A program made the translations under genes and the position numbers. A stretch of 64,000 nucleotides of DNA from Odontocerum albicorne (Eukaryota; Arthropoda; Insecta; Trichoptera; Odontoceridae): the NCBI GenBank assembly GCA_949825065.1, contig OX463846.1, positions 7,893,366-7,957,365 on the forward strand, read 5' to 3'. Under the pieces are notes generated by a model, which was not told where the DNA came from, made no database searches, and saw nothing but the letters and a program-made list of their open reading frames with translations. This document shows positions 10,918 to 22,411 of this stretch, in pieces. Every line of letters begins with the position of its first letter. Position 1 is the stretch's first letter.

Positions 10918-11145
10918 ACGACCTTTCATGCCTGATTACTAAGAAAACTATTTTTTTCAGGGGTTCGGGCTATTTTCCTGTAAGTTGTGATTCGATTTCC
11001 GTTGATAACCGGATTTTCGAAATAAGGGTCCTAGTTTGGCTTTTACTTAAGGTGTATTTAAACACTTTTCTGCTTAATCTGAAGATGTCGCTATATGGCA
11101 ATAAACCCGCTAAGTTGTATTGCATACAACGAAATTGTTATTCAG
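10918..11145 (+). mobile_element. Decayed SINE1
   Basis: The second half follows the SINE1 order: a GGGTCCTAGTTTGG block, an acttaaggtgtatttaaa block, a degraded CTGGTTGGTTGGAAGAG region and a final TATGGCAATAAACCCGC that keeps the LINE-2-like 3' end. The tRNA-like head is barely recognisable. An old copy. Confidence 0.45.
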
Positions 11146-11640
11146 ACTGATAAACATTTTTTTTAAATGGATCCCAACATCAATTGAACACAAAACCTCC
11201 GGGTCGCCTATACCTTTGAGAATATGAAAAAAAATATTTGTTAAACTAATGCATCAACATTTTTATCACGTATTTGATGAATAATTCTGAAATTGTATAT
11301 TCAATATTTTTCTATTCTCAACTTGTTATAAGTTGGACTTATGGTATAAAGAAAAAAAACAGACTTCAAACACTTTTGGTTACCAAAATATTTCTTTTTC
11401 AAATAATTTTAAAAATGCATGCGTTAAATAATCAAACAAATTTTACCATCGTTTAATATTTTTTTAATAAATCCCAATCGCAACATATCAAGAATTCATT
11501 ATTTGAAATACACAAGTTAAAACTATTTCCTAATTCTGATTCAAAAAATTTAACAAATGATGATGCTATTTTTTTAAATATTTCCAACCGTTAATGTAAT
11601 TGTATCAAATATTATAAGATAATATAATCATCGTAATTAA
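11146..11640. other. No gene seen
   Basis: AT-rich sequence with homopolymer runs. A short segment near 11170-11210 may be another eroded SINE1 head on the minus strand, but too little is left to call. Confidence 0.4.
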
Positions 11641-12030
11641 TTTTTATCAAATACTGTTTATTCCACTTTTTTGTAACGGTATCAAGGTTTTCACCTCATC
11701 TTCAGGGGAGCACAAACAAGACTAAATTATGTTCGAACTGGTACCGATATACACGCTTCAACGGTTGGGGGCTGAGGGGTGAGGTAGGGGTGGGATGATT
11801 TCGGCCAAGAGTGGAGAAATTTTTGGGATATAACTGTTCACCAAATGTTCGGATCGATGTACTGACTTAGAAATTTCTAGGGCCTTTAATCTGTCCAATT
11901 TATTTCCGTTGCTACTGATATGTAAGAATTTGGCATCATCGATAGAATAAGTATGGTTCTCATGGTGACAATGATTAGCCATTTCAGAATAAATATAATA
12001 TAATAATTTATCGATTTCCATGCCCAAACC
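11641..12030 (-). mobile_element. Penelope-like 3' end
   Basis: On the minus strand the last ~75 codons of a Penelope-like protein (frame from about 12000 to 11758: YSEMANHCHHENHT, then GNKLDRLKALEISKSVHR) are followed by a G-poor 3' UTR. The UTR contains the mirror of the GTTTCAAGG, TATACCGTTAC and GTTTGATAAAA landmarks used by all copies. YSE-ANH lies just downstream of the GIY-YIG endonuclease core, so this copy starts inside that domain. Confidence 0.75.
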
Positions 12031-12300
12031 ATCAATTGTTGATTAAGCAACGTGAAAACCTGCAAGACCTCATTAGATAGTCACCCCTACTTGGAGTCTA
12101 TTTAGAGTTCTCCGAGTAGGACAAAGCAGTTGTCTCTCAATATTATAATAAAAAGGGATAATTTATGTAGTGCTGTACAGAGAGCAAACTATCGCCATAT
12201 ATTCTAGAAGCTGATAGTCTTCAAAATTTTTTTTTCACTTTAGAGAACGCGCTTATGGAGAATCCCGAAAAATCGTCATTATTTGCCTTTTGTGAAATTA
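12031..12300. other. Unique flank of the 100-bp satellite
   Basis: No coding frame. The last few bases (gaaatta) resemble the end of a satellite monomer, so the array boundary is sharp at 12301. Confidence 0.4.
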
Positions 12301-15104
12301 TTCCTGAAGAACAATCTTCAAATAAAAGATTAGTGATCATATAAGATAATATAATGATTGTCAACAAATAACCAGAGAATGTCATAAAATCTACAAATTA
12401 TTCCTGAAGAACAATCTTCAAATAAGAGGCTGGTAATCACGTAAGATAGTATAATGATTGTCAACCATTAATCAGAGAATGTCATAACATCTACAAATTA
12501 TTCCTAAAGAACAATCTTCAAATAAGAGGCTGGTAATCACGTAAGATAGTATAATGATTGTCAACAAATAACCAGAGAATGTCATAAAATCTACAAATTA
12601 TTCCTGAAGAACAATCTTCAAATAAGAGACTAGTGATCATATAAGATAATATAATGATTGTCAACAAATAACCAGAGAATGTCATAAAATCTACAAATTA
12701 TTCCTGAAGAACAATCTTCAAATAAGAGGCTGGTAATCACGTAAGATAGTATAATGATTGTCAACCATTAATCAGAGAATGTCATAAAATCTACAAATTA
12801 TTCCTAAAGAACAATCTTCAAATAAGAGGCTGGTAATCACGTAAGATAGTATAATGATTGTCAACAAATAACCAGAGAATGTCATAAAATCTACAAATTA
12901 TTCCTGAAGAACAATCTTCAAATAAGAGACTAGTGATCATATAAGATAATATAATGATTGTCAACAAATAACCAGAGAATGTCATAAAATCTACAAATTA
13001 TTCCTGAAGAACAATCTTCAAATAAGAGGCTGGTAATCACGTAAGATAGTATAATGATTGTCAACAAATAACCAGAGAATGTCATAAAATCTACAAATTA
13101 TTCCTGAAGAACAATTTTCAAATAAGAGGCTGGTAATCACGTAAAACAGTATAATGATTGTCAATAAATAACCAGACTACGTAAAAAAATCTACAAATTA
13201 TTCCTGAAGAACAATCTTCAAATAAGAGACTAGTGATCATATAAGATAATATAATGATTTTCAACAAATAACCATAGAATGTCATAAAATTTACCAATTA
13301 TTCCTGAAGAACAATCTTCAAATAAGAGGCTGGTAATCACGTAAGATAGTATAATGATTGTCAACAAATAACCAGAGAATGTCATAAAATCTACAAATTA
13401 TTCCTGAAGAACAATCTTCAAATAAGAGGCTAGTAATCACGTAAGATAGTATAATGATTGTCAACAAATAACCAGAGAATGTCATAAAATCTACAAATTA
13501 TTCCTGAAGAACAATCTTCAAATAAGAGGCTGGTAATCACGTAAAACAGTATAATGATTGTCAATAAATAACCAGACTACGTAAAAAAATCTACAAATTA
13601 TTCCTGAAGAACAATCTTCAAATAAGAGACTAGTGATCATATAAGATAATATAATGATTTTCAACAAATAACCATAGAATGTCATAAAATTTACCAATTA
13701 TTCCTGAAGAACAATCTTCAAATAAGAGGCTGGTAATCAAGTAAGATAGTATAATGATTGTCAACAAATAACCAGAGAGAGAATGTCATAAAATCTACAA
13801 ATTATTCCTGAAGAACAATCTTCAAATAAGAGGCTAGTAATCACGTAAGATAGTATAATGATTGTCAACAAATAACCAGAGAATGTCATAAAATCTACAA
13901 ATTATTCCTGAAGAACAATTTTCAAATAAGAGGCTGGTAATCACGTAAAACAGTATAATGATTGTCAATAAATAACCAGAGAACGTAAAAAAATCTACAA
14001 ATTATTCCTGAAAAACAATCTTCAAATAAGAGACTAGTAATCCTATAAGATAATACAAAGATTTTCAACAAATAACCAGAGAATGTCATAAAATTTACCA
14101 ATTATTCCTGAAGAACAATCTTCAAATAAGAGGCTGGTAATTACGTAAGATAGTATAATGATTGTCAACCATTAACCAGAGAATGTCATAAAATCTACAA
14201 ATTATTCCTGAAGAACAATCTTCAAATAAGAGGCTGGTAATCACGTAAGATAGTAAAATGATTGTCAACCATTAACCAGAGAATGTCATAAAATCTACAA
14301 ATTATTCCTGAAGAACAATCTTCAAATAAGAGACTAGTTATCATATAAGATAGTTTAATGATTGTCAACAAATAACCAGAGAATGTCATAAAATCTACAA
14401 ATTATTCCTGAAGAACAATCTTCAAATAAGAGGCTGGTAATCACGTAAGATAGTATAATGATTGTCAACAAATAACCAGAGAATGTCATAAAATCTACAA
14501 ATTATTCCTGAAGAACAATTTTCAAATAAGAGGCTGGTAATCACGAAAAACAGTATAATGATTGTCAATAAATAACCAGAGAACGTAAAAAAATCTACAA
14601 ATTATTCCTGAAGAACAATCTTCAAATAAGAGACTAGTGATCATATAAGATAATATAATGATTTTCAACAAATAACCAGAGAATGTCATAAAATTTACAA
14701 ATTATTCCTGAAGAACAATCTTCAAATAAGAGGCTGGTAATCACGTAAGATAGTATAATGATTTTCAACAAATAACCAGAGAATGTCATAAAATCTACAA
14801 ATTATTCCTGAAGAACAATCTTCAAATAAGAGACTAGTGATCATATAAGATAATATAATGATTGTCAACAAATAACCAAAGAATGTCATAAAATCTACAA
14901 ATCATTCCTGAAGAACAATCTTCAAATAAGAGGCTGGTAATCACGTAAGGTAGTATAATGATTGTCAACAAATAACCAGAGAATGTCATAAAATCTACAA
15001 ATTATTCCTGAAGAACAATCTTCAAATAAGAGACTAGTGATCAGATAAGATAATATAATGATTGTCAACAAATAACCAGATAATGTCATAAAATCTACAA
15101 ATTG
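12301..15104. repeat. Tandem array, 28 monomers of 100 bp, with higher-order structure
   Basis: Monomers begin TTCCTGAAGAACAATCTTCA and recur at exactly 100-bp steps from 12301 to 13701; one GAGA insertion near 13778 then shifts the phase by 4. Three variants can be read: A (agactagtgatcatataagataa), B (aggctggtaatcacgtaagatag) and C (gtaaaacagt with tcaataaataacc and acgtaaaaaaat). Their order is A B B A B B A B C A B B C A B B C A B B A B C A B A B A. Each monomer carries a 6-bp hairpin, TGAAGA-ACAA-TCTTCA. No coding capacity; a local satellite or minisatellite. Confidence 0.95.
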
Positions 15105-15465
15105 TAAGACACACAATGCTTAAAATTTCTACATTATTTTCACCGAAGAAAGGGTCTGGAAAAATAAAATTAATTCTTAGTATATTATATCGCTTATAGC
15201 TTAAATAATACTTTTGCAATTGTCTTCCAGTATTCTCACGTTTAACAGTTTAGCACATTTTTGCCGAGAAACTTTTGCGTATTATCTCGGAGAATTCTCG
15301 ATGTAAATTCAAGAAACCATGACAAAACTACTTTTCAAAGTTTAGAATCTTCATAGCGTGCGGTTACCTAAAGCTAAGACCAGACCTACGAGAATACATC
15401 TGGATCATTCCCTTTTCTAGCCTTGATACTTTAATAATACTCGTTATATTAAAAGAACAATCTAC
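15105..15465. other. Right flank of the satellite, no gene
   Basis: AT-rich unique sequence. Inverted motifs around ccgagaaac...ctcggag near 15270-15295 are short and I attach no function to them. Confidence 0.4.
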
Positions 15466-15469
15466 AAAG

Positions 15470-15740
15470 CGCTGTTTAGTGAGCAGACTCTCCTCAAAGC
15501 AATCTAATTTGCGATTCGAGCGCATTATTAGTATAGTGTAAGGTACTTCCATGTACGTGCATATTTTAAGAAAAACATATTTGGTAAGAATACCGCAGAG
15601 GACTTACCAAAGGAAAACGAACTACAAAAAAACCCTTGTAGATCTTCAAATATGTGATAGCTACACATTTGGCTTTAGGTGGAGGGTAATATATATGTTT
15701 GTAGTGATCATATACGAGTATAGTCATAAAGCTTGATAAG
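15470..15740 (+). pseudogene. Orphan coding-like repeat, copy 2
   Basis: Partner of 3150-3440. The frame 15551-15736 reads MYVHILRKTYLVRIPQ..., then YQRKTNYKKTLVDLQICDS and TFGFRW. Against copy 1 it keeps roughly half of the residues and drops two codons after VDL without losing frame. The upstream non-coding DNA (gcagactctcctcaa...cattatta) is also shared. Family unknown. Confidence 0.4.
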
Positions 15741-16087
15741 ATTTACCAAAAAGGGTTGTCTTTAAGTGCTTTCAAAAGCTGCATATGCCTTTAATATCTC
15801 TAATACTTAGAGGCTACTCAATCCACGCCACATGAACAGCAATAGCAACAGCCCTGTAATAATATCCCGTCCTAATGGTTCAATTCGAAGTAATAAATGT
15901 ATTGAACGCAAATGATATTGACTTAAAATTATCCGAAGGAACAACTCGCGGACACAAATTTGAAAAATACATTTAAGATATACCATCAAAGGACTTAAAT
16001 ACAAAGAGGCAAAGTTAGAAATTAATCAAAGTTGATGAGAGCGTGCAACGGGGTTTTGTTTTTGTGTAATCAAAAATTGGAAAAAAG
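15741..16087. other. No gene seen
   Basis: Mixed AT-rich sequence with no supported element or coding frame. Confidence 0.4.
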
Positions 16088-16280
16088 TATCGATTTATTT
16101 TTCTCATGCTAAATATCCTCAGTGAGATACAGGCAAAAGCCTAGTTTACTGGGGATACGACAAATGAAAGGCAACAAATCCAGATCCATTAAAATCGTAT
16201 GTCCAAATCAAATTTTCTGTTGTTTTTCTCAAATTGTGTATATTTCTTGTCATGTGTAATAATAATAATAATAAAAATTC
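16088..16280 (+). mobile_element. (TAA)n-tailed retroposon, copy 1
   Basis: About 170 bp, from ATGCTAAATATCCTCAGTG to CTTGTCATGTG, followed by TAATAATAATAATAA. The copy at 25251-25440 starts at the same base and has the same kind of tail, with only a few substitutions. The 5' part can fold (TATCCTCAGT paired with ACTGGGGATA). It is either the 3' end of a LINE with a (TAA)n tail or a short SINE-like unit. No protein is encoded. Confidence 0.75.
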
Positions 16281-16574
16281 ATTCGTGAAACTTAAGCTAA
16301 TTTAGAATTTTTAAAAGTAACTCTTCTTATTACTCTGACTTATTAAAGAAGGAAAACAATAAAGTTCCTATTCAATACTTTTATTTTTACCACTAGTTTT
16401 ATGTTGACTATAGAACATATAGTCAACGACTTCCCTATTATTATATTCACTAAAGAATGTCTTGCGTCTGAAAAATGTACATGGAACTACACTGGAAACG
16501 TACGATTGACTCAGTTATCTGAGAATTATTTTGTAAGTCTTGAAATCCACAAATAAATTAACCTTTGTTAATTA
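16281..16574. other. No gene seen
   Basis: AT-rich spacer with a short inverted pair around ttgactatagaacatatagtcaa (16404-16426). Confidence 0.4.
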
Positions 16575-16715
16575 AGTCTTGTTTGTGCTCCCCTGAAGAT
16601 GAGATGAAAACCTTGAAACCGTTACAAAAAAGTGGAATATACAGTGTTTGATAAAACAGATTACAATGTTTTTAAACCTCCACAATGTCAATGCCTTAAC
16701 TATAAATAATAAATT
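16575..16715 (+). mobile_element. Penelope-like 3' terminus, short
   Basis: Contains the outward-facing landmarks gaagatgag, CCTTGAAACC, GTTACAAAAAAGTGG and GTTTGATAAAACA, then the 50-bp extension (aacctccacaatgtcaatg...aactataaataata). It points right, toward the 3' end of the opposite-strand copy starting at 16745, so the two termini are tail to tail. Confidence 0.7.
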
Positions 16716-16744
16716 AACCTTGTATATAGTATTTAATATTGTTA

Positions 16745-17757
16745 TACCATTGTAATTTATTTTAATCAAACACTGTTTATTCCACTTTTTGTGACGGTAT
16801 AACCCTACTGGTTTCAAGGCTTTCACCTCATCTTCAGGGGAGCGCAAACAAGACTAAATGCTGTTCGAACTGGTACCGATATACACGCTTCAACGGTTGG
16901 AAGCTGGGGGGTGAGGGAGGCACGGGACAATTTCGGCCAAGAGCGGAGAGATTTTTGGGAAATAACTGTTCAACAGATGTTCCGATCAGTGTACTGACTT
17001 AGAAATTTCTAGGGCCTCTAATCTGTCAAATTTATTTCCGTTACTACTGATATGTAAGAATTTGGCATCATCGATAAAAAAGTATGATTCTCACGGTGAC
17101 AATGATTAGCCATTTCAGAATAAATTAGAGGATTTGTTAAGGCGGATTTGTGTTCATGAAATCTCTTTTCAAAAGATCTTCCTGTCTTTCTTATATAGAA
17201 ATTATCACAGTCAGCAAATAAAAGTTTATACACACCACTGTTGCTAAGTATTCCTTTTTTGCCTTTCCCATTAAATAAGAGTTTCCGGAGATTAAAATTA
17301 GTGTTAAAAGCTGGCTTTATGTGACTTGGAATATTTTTGGTTATTTCATATGATATGTTTTTTATAAATAGGACTTTGCTCCATTTATATGTATGCTTAT
17401 AGGTGTCGTTAAATATATAATCTTTTATAAGTTTCTTTTTTGTTTTGTTTTTTAAAAGTGAATCAATGAGACTTCCAGGATAGCCATTATTTGTAGCAAT
17501 TTTTTTGATGGTTATTAATTCCTTTTTAAAATTGTCGTCGGTTAATGGGACACTGAGCAATCTATGAAGCATACAGTTAAAGGCGGCGAATTTATGGTTA
17601 TTAGGATGGCTGGAAGTTGCTGGAATTATAGAGTCTGAATAAGTATTTTTCCTATATACAATATATCAAAGTCAAATGTGCCATTTTTCCGAGATAATGT
17701 TAGGTCCAAGAAATTTAATTTCCCATCCTGTTCTTGAGTTGTTTGCCATGTCGTTAT
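16745..17757 (-). mobile_element. Penelope-like element, 3' third
   Basis: A 5'-truncated, minus-strand Penelope-like retroelement. The upstream end (17757 to about 17570) holds the tail of its reverse transcriptase in shifted frames (LNFLDLTLSRKNGTFDF, then SHPNNHKFAAFNCMLHR). A continuous frame then covers the linker and GIY-YIG endonuclease (17018-17572), followed by the 3' UTR and terminus ending near 16748. Penelope-like elements are defined by this RT plus GIY-YIG pairing. Frameshifts and substitutions make the copy inactive. Confidence 0.85.
17018..17572 (-). pseudogene. Penelope-like RT tail and GIY-YIG endonuclease
   Basis: The 184-codon frame starts within the RT C-terminus (MLHRLLSVPL, IKKIATNNGYP). 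It has a basic linker and then a GIY-YIG nuclease: GVYKL at residues 113-117, C122, FYIRKTGRSF at 125-134, an RFHEH block at 137-141, and YSEMANH with ENHT at 151-163. In the family the second half of the signature is normally YIG, with a second cysteine beside the GVYKL block. Here the glycine is arginine (YIR) and the expected cysteine position is phenylalanine (KLLF). The nuclease would probably be impaired. The domain nicks target DNA during retrotransposition in active relatives. The frame ends after GNKLTD-like residues by a frameshift relative to 11758-12027. Confidence 0.85.
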
Positions 17758-17792
17758 ATATTTCAATCAACTAGAAATTATTTAAATTAACC

Positions 17793-17872
17793 TAAGTGAA
17801 TACCAAACCAGGACTTTTTTAAAAATAGGTTCCATCGAGAACCGACCCCGCAACCAAGAAGGTCATCATGTA
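17793..17872 (-). mobile_element. SINE1 fragment
   Basis: The reverse complement shows GGTTGCGGGGTCGGTTC (box B region), a GATGGAACC block, a T-rich stretch and CCTGGTTTGG..TTCACTTAGG in the SINE1 order. The tRNA-like start and the LINE-like 3' end are missing. Confidence 0.6.
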
Positions 17873-17879
17873 TAATATA

Positions 17880-18627
17880 TAAATGATTTTTGATTTTTAT
17901 TTTTTCTATTTTAATGCTGAATTAAATCAAAACGAGTCACTAGTCTGACTGAGGCTTAAAGCAGTGCCTGGAATCATGCAGATTTCGCGAATCCACGTCC
18001 CGCAACACAATATGTATGCTAATTTTTAAGATACGAGGTGAACGCAGAACAAAGAGCCGGCCCGTGCCCATCCGACCTTCTGGGTTAATTTAATTAATGA
18101 CCGAATCAGAAAATATCTTCCGACGTCTGAATGCGTAAAGCTCTTCCGCAGGATTCTCATTGATTTTCACAGCATAAAACACAAAGTCATCAACATTTAC
18201 TTTACTTTGCCTCGATGTGAAACACCTCCATTGTTTTGTGGATATTTCATCTTGTATGTATTTATTTACTGGATAAAGTAACAATACCCTCAAAATGAAT
18301 TGTGAAAAACAAAAGCTGTTCATTATTTTTTTTAAAGGTTCACAAGACTTCCGATGACCTTTATAGCCAAGTTTTTGGATGGTTGTCTCTCACCCAAATA
18401 CTTCGAGTTAGATTTTCGACTGTGACAGTTGTGTTCGATGCCTATACCACCCACGCTGCTATGGGGCACAACATAAATCCCGACTTTTCTTTATTATTTT
18501 AAAAGTGAGACATCACATACTGACGAAGAAGGAACTACCCAAAGGAAGACCTCCGGTGGTGACACACATGAGTATCAAAAAAATAGTGGCGACGACGGAC
18601 TTAAGGTACGATTGGGAAAATTATAAT
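17880..18627. other. No gene assigned; weak ORFs
   Basis: Contains a 77-codon minus-strand frame (18090-18323), with segments such as WRCFTSRQSKVNVDDFVFYAVKI in its hydrophilic half, and a plus-strand frame 18302-18502. Both have fairly protein-like composition, but no family is recognised and no splice or promoter signal supports them. Confidence 0.25.
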
Positions 18628-18850
18628 CTAAGTTAGAGACTATCCATCCATGGCTCTACAACCCAGGTCGGGTCTTGGCCTCCCGCAGAGCTTGCCCCCA
18701 TGACTGACGGTCCTGTGCAGCGTTACGCCAGTTCCGGATACCGATGTTGTTTGCATCCCTCACCACTCCATCCAGCCATCGGAGTTTCGGCCTTCCCACT
18801 GCTCTCCGCCCCCCGGGCGCACCATTAACTAAGTTAGAGACATTCATCCA
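18628..18850 (-). mobile_element. LINE 3' end fragment between direct repeats
   Basis: The minus-strand frame (18847-18656) is the typical extreme C-terminus of a LINE reverse transcriptase: GRRAVGRPKLRWLDGV, then RNWRNAAQDRQSWGQALREAK and PGL before the stop. It is flanked by near-identical direct repeats of about 22 bp (ctaagttagagac with atccatcca or attcatcca) at 18628-18650 and 18829-18850, consistent with target-site duplication. Only the last ~60 codons were copied. Confidence 0.75.
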
Positions 18851-20334
18851 AATTTTAATCTAAGTAAGAGATATTTGCTCCAGGTTCAATTCCTGACAGA
18901 TTGAATTCTGAACTAGTTTTAATATTAGACCATTTCCTTTCAAAAAATTATGTTTTTCTATAACTCATATGCGCCAAACCTTACTTTCTTATATTACTAT
19001 TACAAAACATCACAAAAATGCGATATACAAAACTCTACCTAATGAAAATCTTCTGCAAATTCAACATACTTATCGTCTTGTAACATTGATTTCCTTATCA
19101 TCGGAACTTTGGGTTTAATATTTCAAGACTGGATGCTTGCTGAAGCGCAACAGCTTGCATACTTTAAACTATAAACACAGACGTCTGCTATCCACAAGAT
19201 GATTGACAATCATACTTTATCACAAGGAATAGCATATCGTATCGTTTAAATGAATATGGTAGTGAGTATTTTTTGAGAAAAACCCTTTGCGTCCATTCCA
19301 CAGTTCCTAGGCTGAATTTCAGGCATAGTTTATCTCTGACTACTAAGTATATAGAGCAGCCCCTTTCTGTTCCCAGGATAAGTGATTGGCGAAAAACATC
19401 TGGTTTTAACATGCAGCAGGTGAATTGTGCATATAAAGACAATATCAACCTGGTAAGAACCACCCTTCAACTCCCGAAAATCCTCGAACAATTTCCTACC
19501 CAACGTGAAGTAAGCTGAAAGCAATTTGTCAATGTGGGAAATACTTCGCGATAGGTCGAATCTATATCTACGATAAAGAATCAGTCCGTTTGATATCTGC
19601 TATATTTCATGACGTTGACACAATAAAAAGTTATCAACTTGTGAATGTATATCCATTATTTCTGATTTTGAAACAAAATCTTGCTTCCATCAAATCAAAC
19701 TTGTCCCTTTCATATGAAATAAATTTATGAAATTGATATACTCGTGCCTTTGCTTAGACCATTAAAAAAATGAATTTTTATACTCATTTTTATGAAAATT
19801 GCTCACATTAGCGGCAAACTGCATTCAGTTGAGGCATAAATGCAGGATTTAGATCTTTAACACCATTTAATTTTTACAACATGCAAAATGCACGCTAACT
19901 ACAACTTTTTAATGCACATGAAGTAACCAGACCAAGTGATCTAACTACGGTATGGTTTTTTGTTTTATTTTATTTTTTAAACATTATACAACCGTATAAT
20001 CCACTCAACGAGTTAATACTTTTTTGTGTTAATAATGGGAAATTTAAAATCTTTTAATAATTTGACCCTACCGACATCTATTCCTGTGTACCTTCATAAA
20101 ATATTTTATATTAAAGCTTGCATAGTGATACAAAGCTTTATTAAGCTCATCATCGTTGCACCCATTATAACGATAGTCTACTTTAGCTATTTTCTTATGA
20201 AGAGCTGAAATAATTGTCTTCAGTTTATAGAAATACTAACTTACAAGAATCGTAATGCTATGTTTTCTTTTCTAAGAGAGCATTGTAGTGTTATTTTAAT
20301 TATCTTTGTACAAGTAGGAAATGCTGTAAAATGC
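18851..20334. other. Long stretch without an assigned gene
   Basis: AT-rich. Overlapping open frames on both strands at 19188-19524 are moderately G+C-richer than the flanks but match nothing I recognise. No tandem or terminal repeats seen. Confidence 0.4.
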
Positions 20335-20715
20335 GTGTACTAAGAAAAATATGGAGAATAATAATGTATAACAAAATACGGAATAAAGTGATTAGGGATA
20401 AATACGAACTTAATACAGATGTGTTGAGTAAGGTAAAGAAGAAGAATGGTCTTAGATGGTTTGGGCGCGTGGATCGAATGATGAAGAAAGAGTAACAAAT
20501 CAAATTTACAGTGCAAATATCTGTGGAAGATATGTAAGAAGAAGACCAAGATAGATCAAGTGAACGATATTTTAAAAGAAGTTAAAGTAAGAAGGAAAAT
20601 AAATCATAGGAACTGTATGATGAGGTGAATGGATGTAGAAGGAACAAAATATGTGTTATTAGATAGGAAAAAATTTCCTGTCATATCTGCCTTTTCCAGC
20701 AGGGAAATGGTGTCA
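20335..20715 (+). pseudogene. LINE RT C-terminal remnant
   Basis: Translation in broken frames gives RVLRKIWRIIMYNKIRNKVIRDKYELN, then LRWFGRVDRM, then RRPR-like and SVEDM segments, the standard end of an RTE-like LINE protein. It closes with TCATATCTGCCTTTTCCAGCAGGG, the nucleotide equivalent of the SAYPAG end of the other copies. Several stops; inactive. Confidence 0.7.
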
Positions 20716-21280
20716 TGGTATATACGAGTATGTACGTATATATGTTTGCAAATATCAAGTTTTTTACGTTCAGATTAATCTTAGATAGAGTAATAATGAA
20801 TTGTGGGTTTTAACAACAGAAATTTGTTGAAAGTTAGACTATAAATTGGTTACGAACAAATATAAATTCAAAGAGAAAGAAACATATTAAGAGGAAGTTA
20901 TCAACAAGTTTAAGGTTGAAGATAAGTTCAAAGATGTTCACTCAGGTAGTACCTAGAGTTGAGACCACTGATGCAACGGAGCAATCGGCTAATATGGCCT
21001 CAGGCTTAGTGGTGCAGTGGACTGGAGGATTTCACGATGGGGCCTGTTTCATGTCCAGGTGCACGCTACTATCATCGAAAGAAAACTACGAAAAAATTTA
21101 ATCCTACTGAAAAATAGTGTCATAAATGAAAAAGTTTAAATAAAAGCTAAAAATGTTCATAATTGCATATTTCTTATAAAATGTACAACACTCAAAGAGA
21201 ACAAAGTGAATTATGGAAAACGGGACAGACAAATGACGTATTTTTCCACCTCTTTTATATGTACTCGTATTTAGCATTTC
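20716..21280. other. No gene seen
   Basis: AT-rich. A short G+C-richer patch at 20940-21060 holds a 61-codon frame of no recognised family. Confidence 0.35.
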
Positions 21281-21287
21281 CTTGTTT

Positions 21288-21362
21288 AAAGGTACAATCG
21301 GCGGTTTTATTGCCCTCCGACAATCTTTTTCAACTAATCAGACAAGAATTACATTGTTTATA
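21288..21362 (-). mobile_element. LINE-2 / SINE1 3' end fragment
   Basis: The reverse complement reads TTGTCTGATTAGTTGAAAAAGATTG...GGGCAATAAAACCGCC, the shared LINE-2/SINE1 3' terminal module. Too short to say which family it came from. Confidence 0.5.
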
Positions 21363-21520
21363 CCAATTATTTATTTAAAGGGCTGCAAAGTTTTAAGGAT
21401 ACACGTAGGGGAAGGTCAAAATAAACTGAAATTGCTTATGAATAGTATAAAATATAAAATGTTAATAAATTAAAAAAATGTATTTTTAAATTGTTTTAGA
21501 AGGGGAAGGGAGGGGTGTTA

Positions 21521-21700
21521 AAGTAAAACTGATGCTTTTCATACCGAATATTCTACCACTTTGATGAGTAAAAGTAAAACTGATGCTAATCATTCCAAAT
21601 GTTCTGCCACTTTGAGGAGTAAAAGTAAAACTGACGCTTTTCATTCCGAATATTCTACCACTTTTAGGAGTAAAAGTAAAACTGATACCACTTTGTTTCC
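21521..21700. repeat. 51-bp tandem repeat, about 3.4 copies
   Basis: The AAGTAAAACTGATGC start recurs at 21521, 21572, 21623 and 21674, exactly 51 bp apart, each unit containing an attccgaatattctaccactttg core. A minisatellite; the period is a multiple of three but I see no reason to read it as coding. Confidence 0.9.
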
Positions 21701-21774
21701 TGCAAATGTTTTTTTTATTTCTTTTTGAGTCAAAATTTTCAAAGATCTCAAATTATTCATTAATTTTTTAACAC

Positions 21775-22010
21775 TTTATTGTAAAAGACCATGTGCCGGA
21801 CTTATTGCCAGGCGGCAATCTCTTCCCACCAGTGAAAGAAAAGTAAATAAAGCAAAATAGATGATAGCAAAAAAATATTCAAATGATTATATTCATCTTC
21901 ATGAAATTTATGAGCATATACACAATAAAAGCAAAAATGAATTATCATCAATCAAAGGAAAATTAAGGGATGGGGGAGAGGAAAAAAAATCAGTAATGTA
22001 ACAAAATTAT
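21775..22010 (-). mobile_element. LINE-2 3' UTR fragment
   Basis: The reverse complement carries the LINE-2 end: a gattgatgataattc region, a decayed GTATATG..ATGAA block, CTTTCACTGGTGGGAAGAG, TGCCGCCTGGCAATAAGTCCGGC (hairpin) and an aaagtgttaaaaaa tail. More diverged than copies A to C. Confidence 0.75.
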
Positions 22011-22411
22011 TAAACTTAACAGAAATAAAACACATTTAATTCATTAAAAACATATTAACTACTAATCTAACTAAAAATAATGACTTGTAAAAAATTATGT
22101 AACTAACTGTGGTCGTTAATTAATACTTCAATTTAGATTTTTATTCAACGGTCAATATCCATTAACTTTTAATTTATTTTTTTGAACACTTCATTGTATG
22201 ATGTACAATCAATTGTGCGTATTTACTGTCAGAAATTTATATTTTCCAATCAGCCAGAAAATTATTTTCCATTCTTTTCCAGCGTTGCATAGAAGATTAA
22301 CGTTAGGGTTTTATACAAGACAGTTGAATGATTAAAGGAGAATTGTAAAATAAAAATAATATAGCAATAATTTATGATTCAAATGTAACAATTTCATCTG
22401 TAGCTAAGATA
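22011..22411. other. No gene seen
   Basis: AT-rich spacer without recognisable features. Confidence 0.4.

Noticed and set aside
12301..15104. CRISPR-like array of regular repeats
   Set aside because: Units are contiguous 100-bp monomers without unique spacers, in a eukaryotic context. It is satellite DNA.
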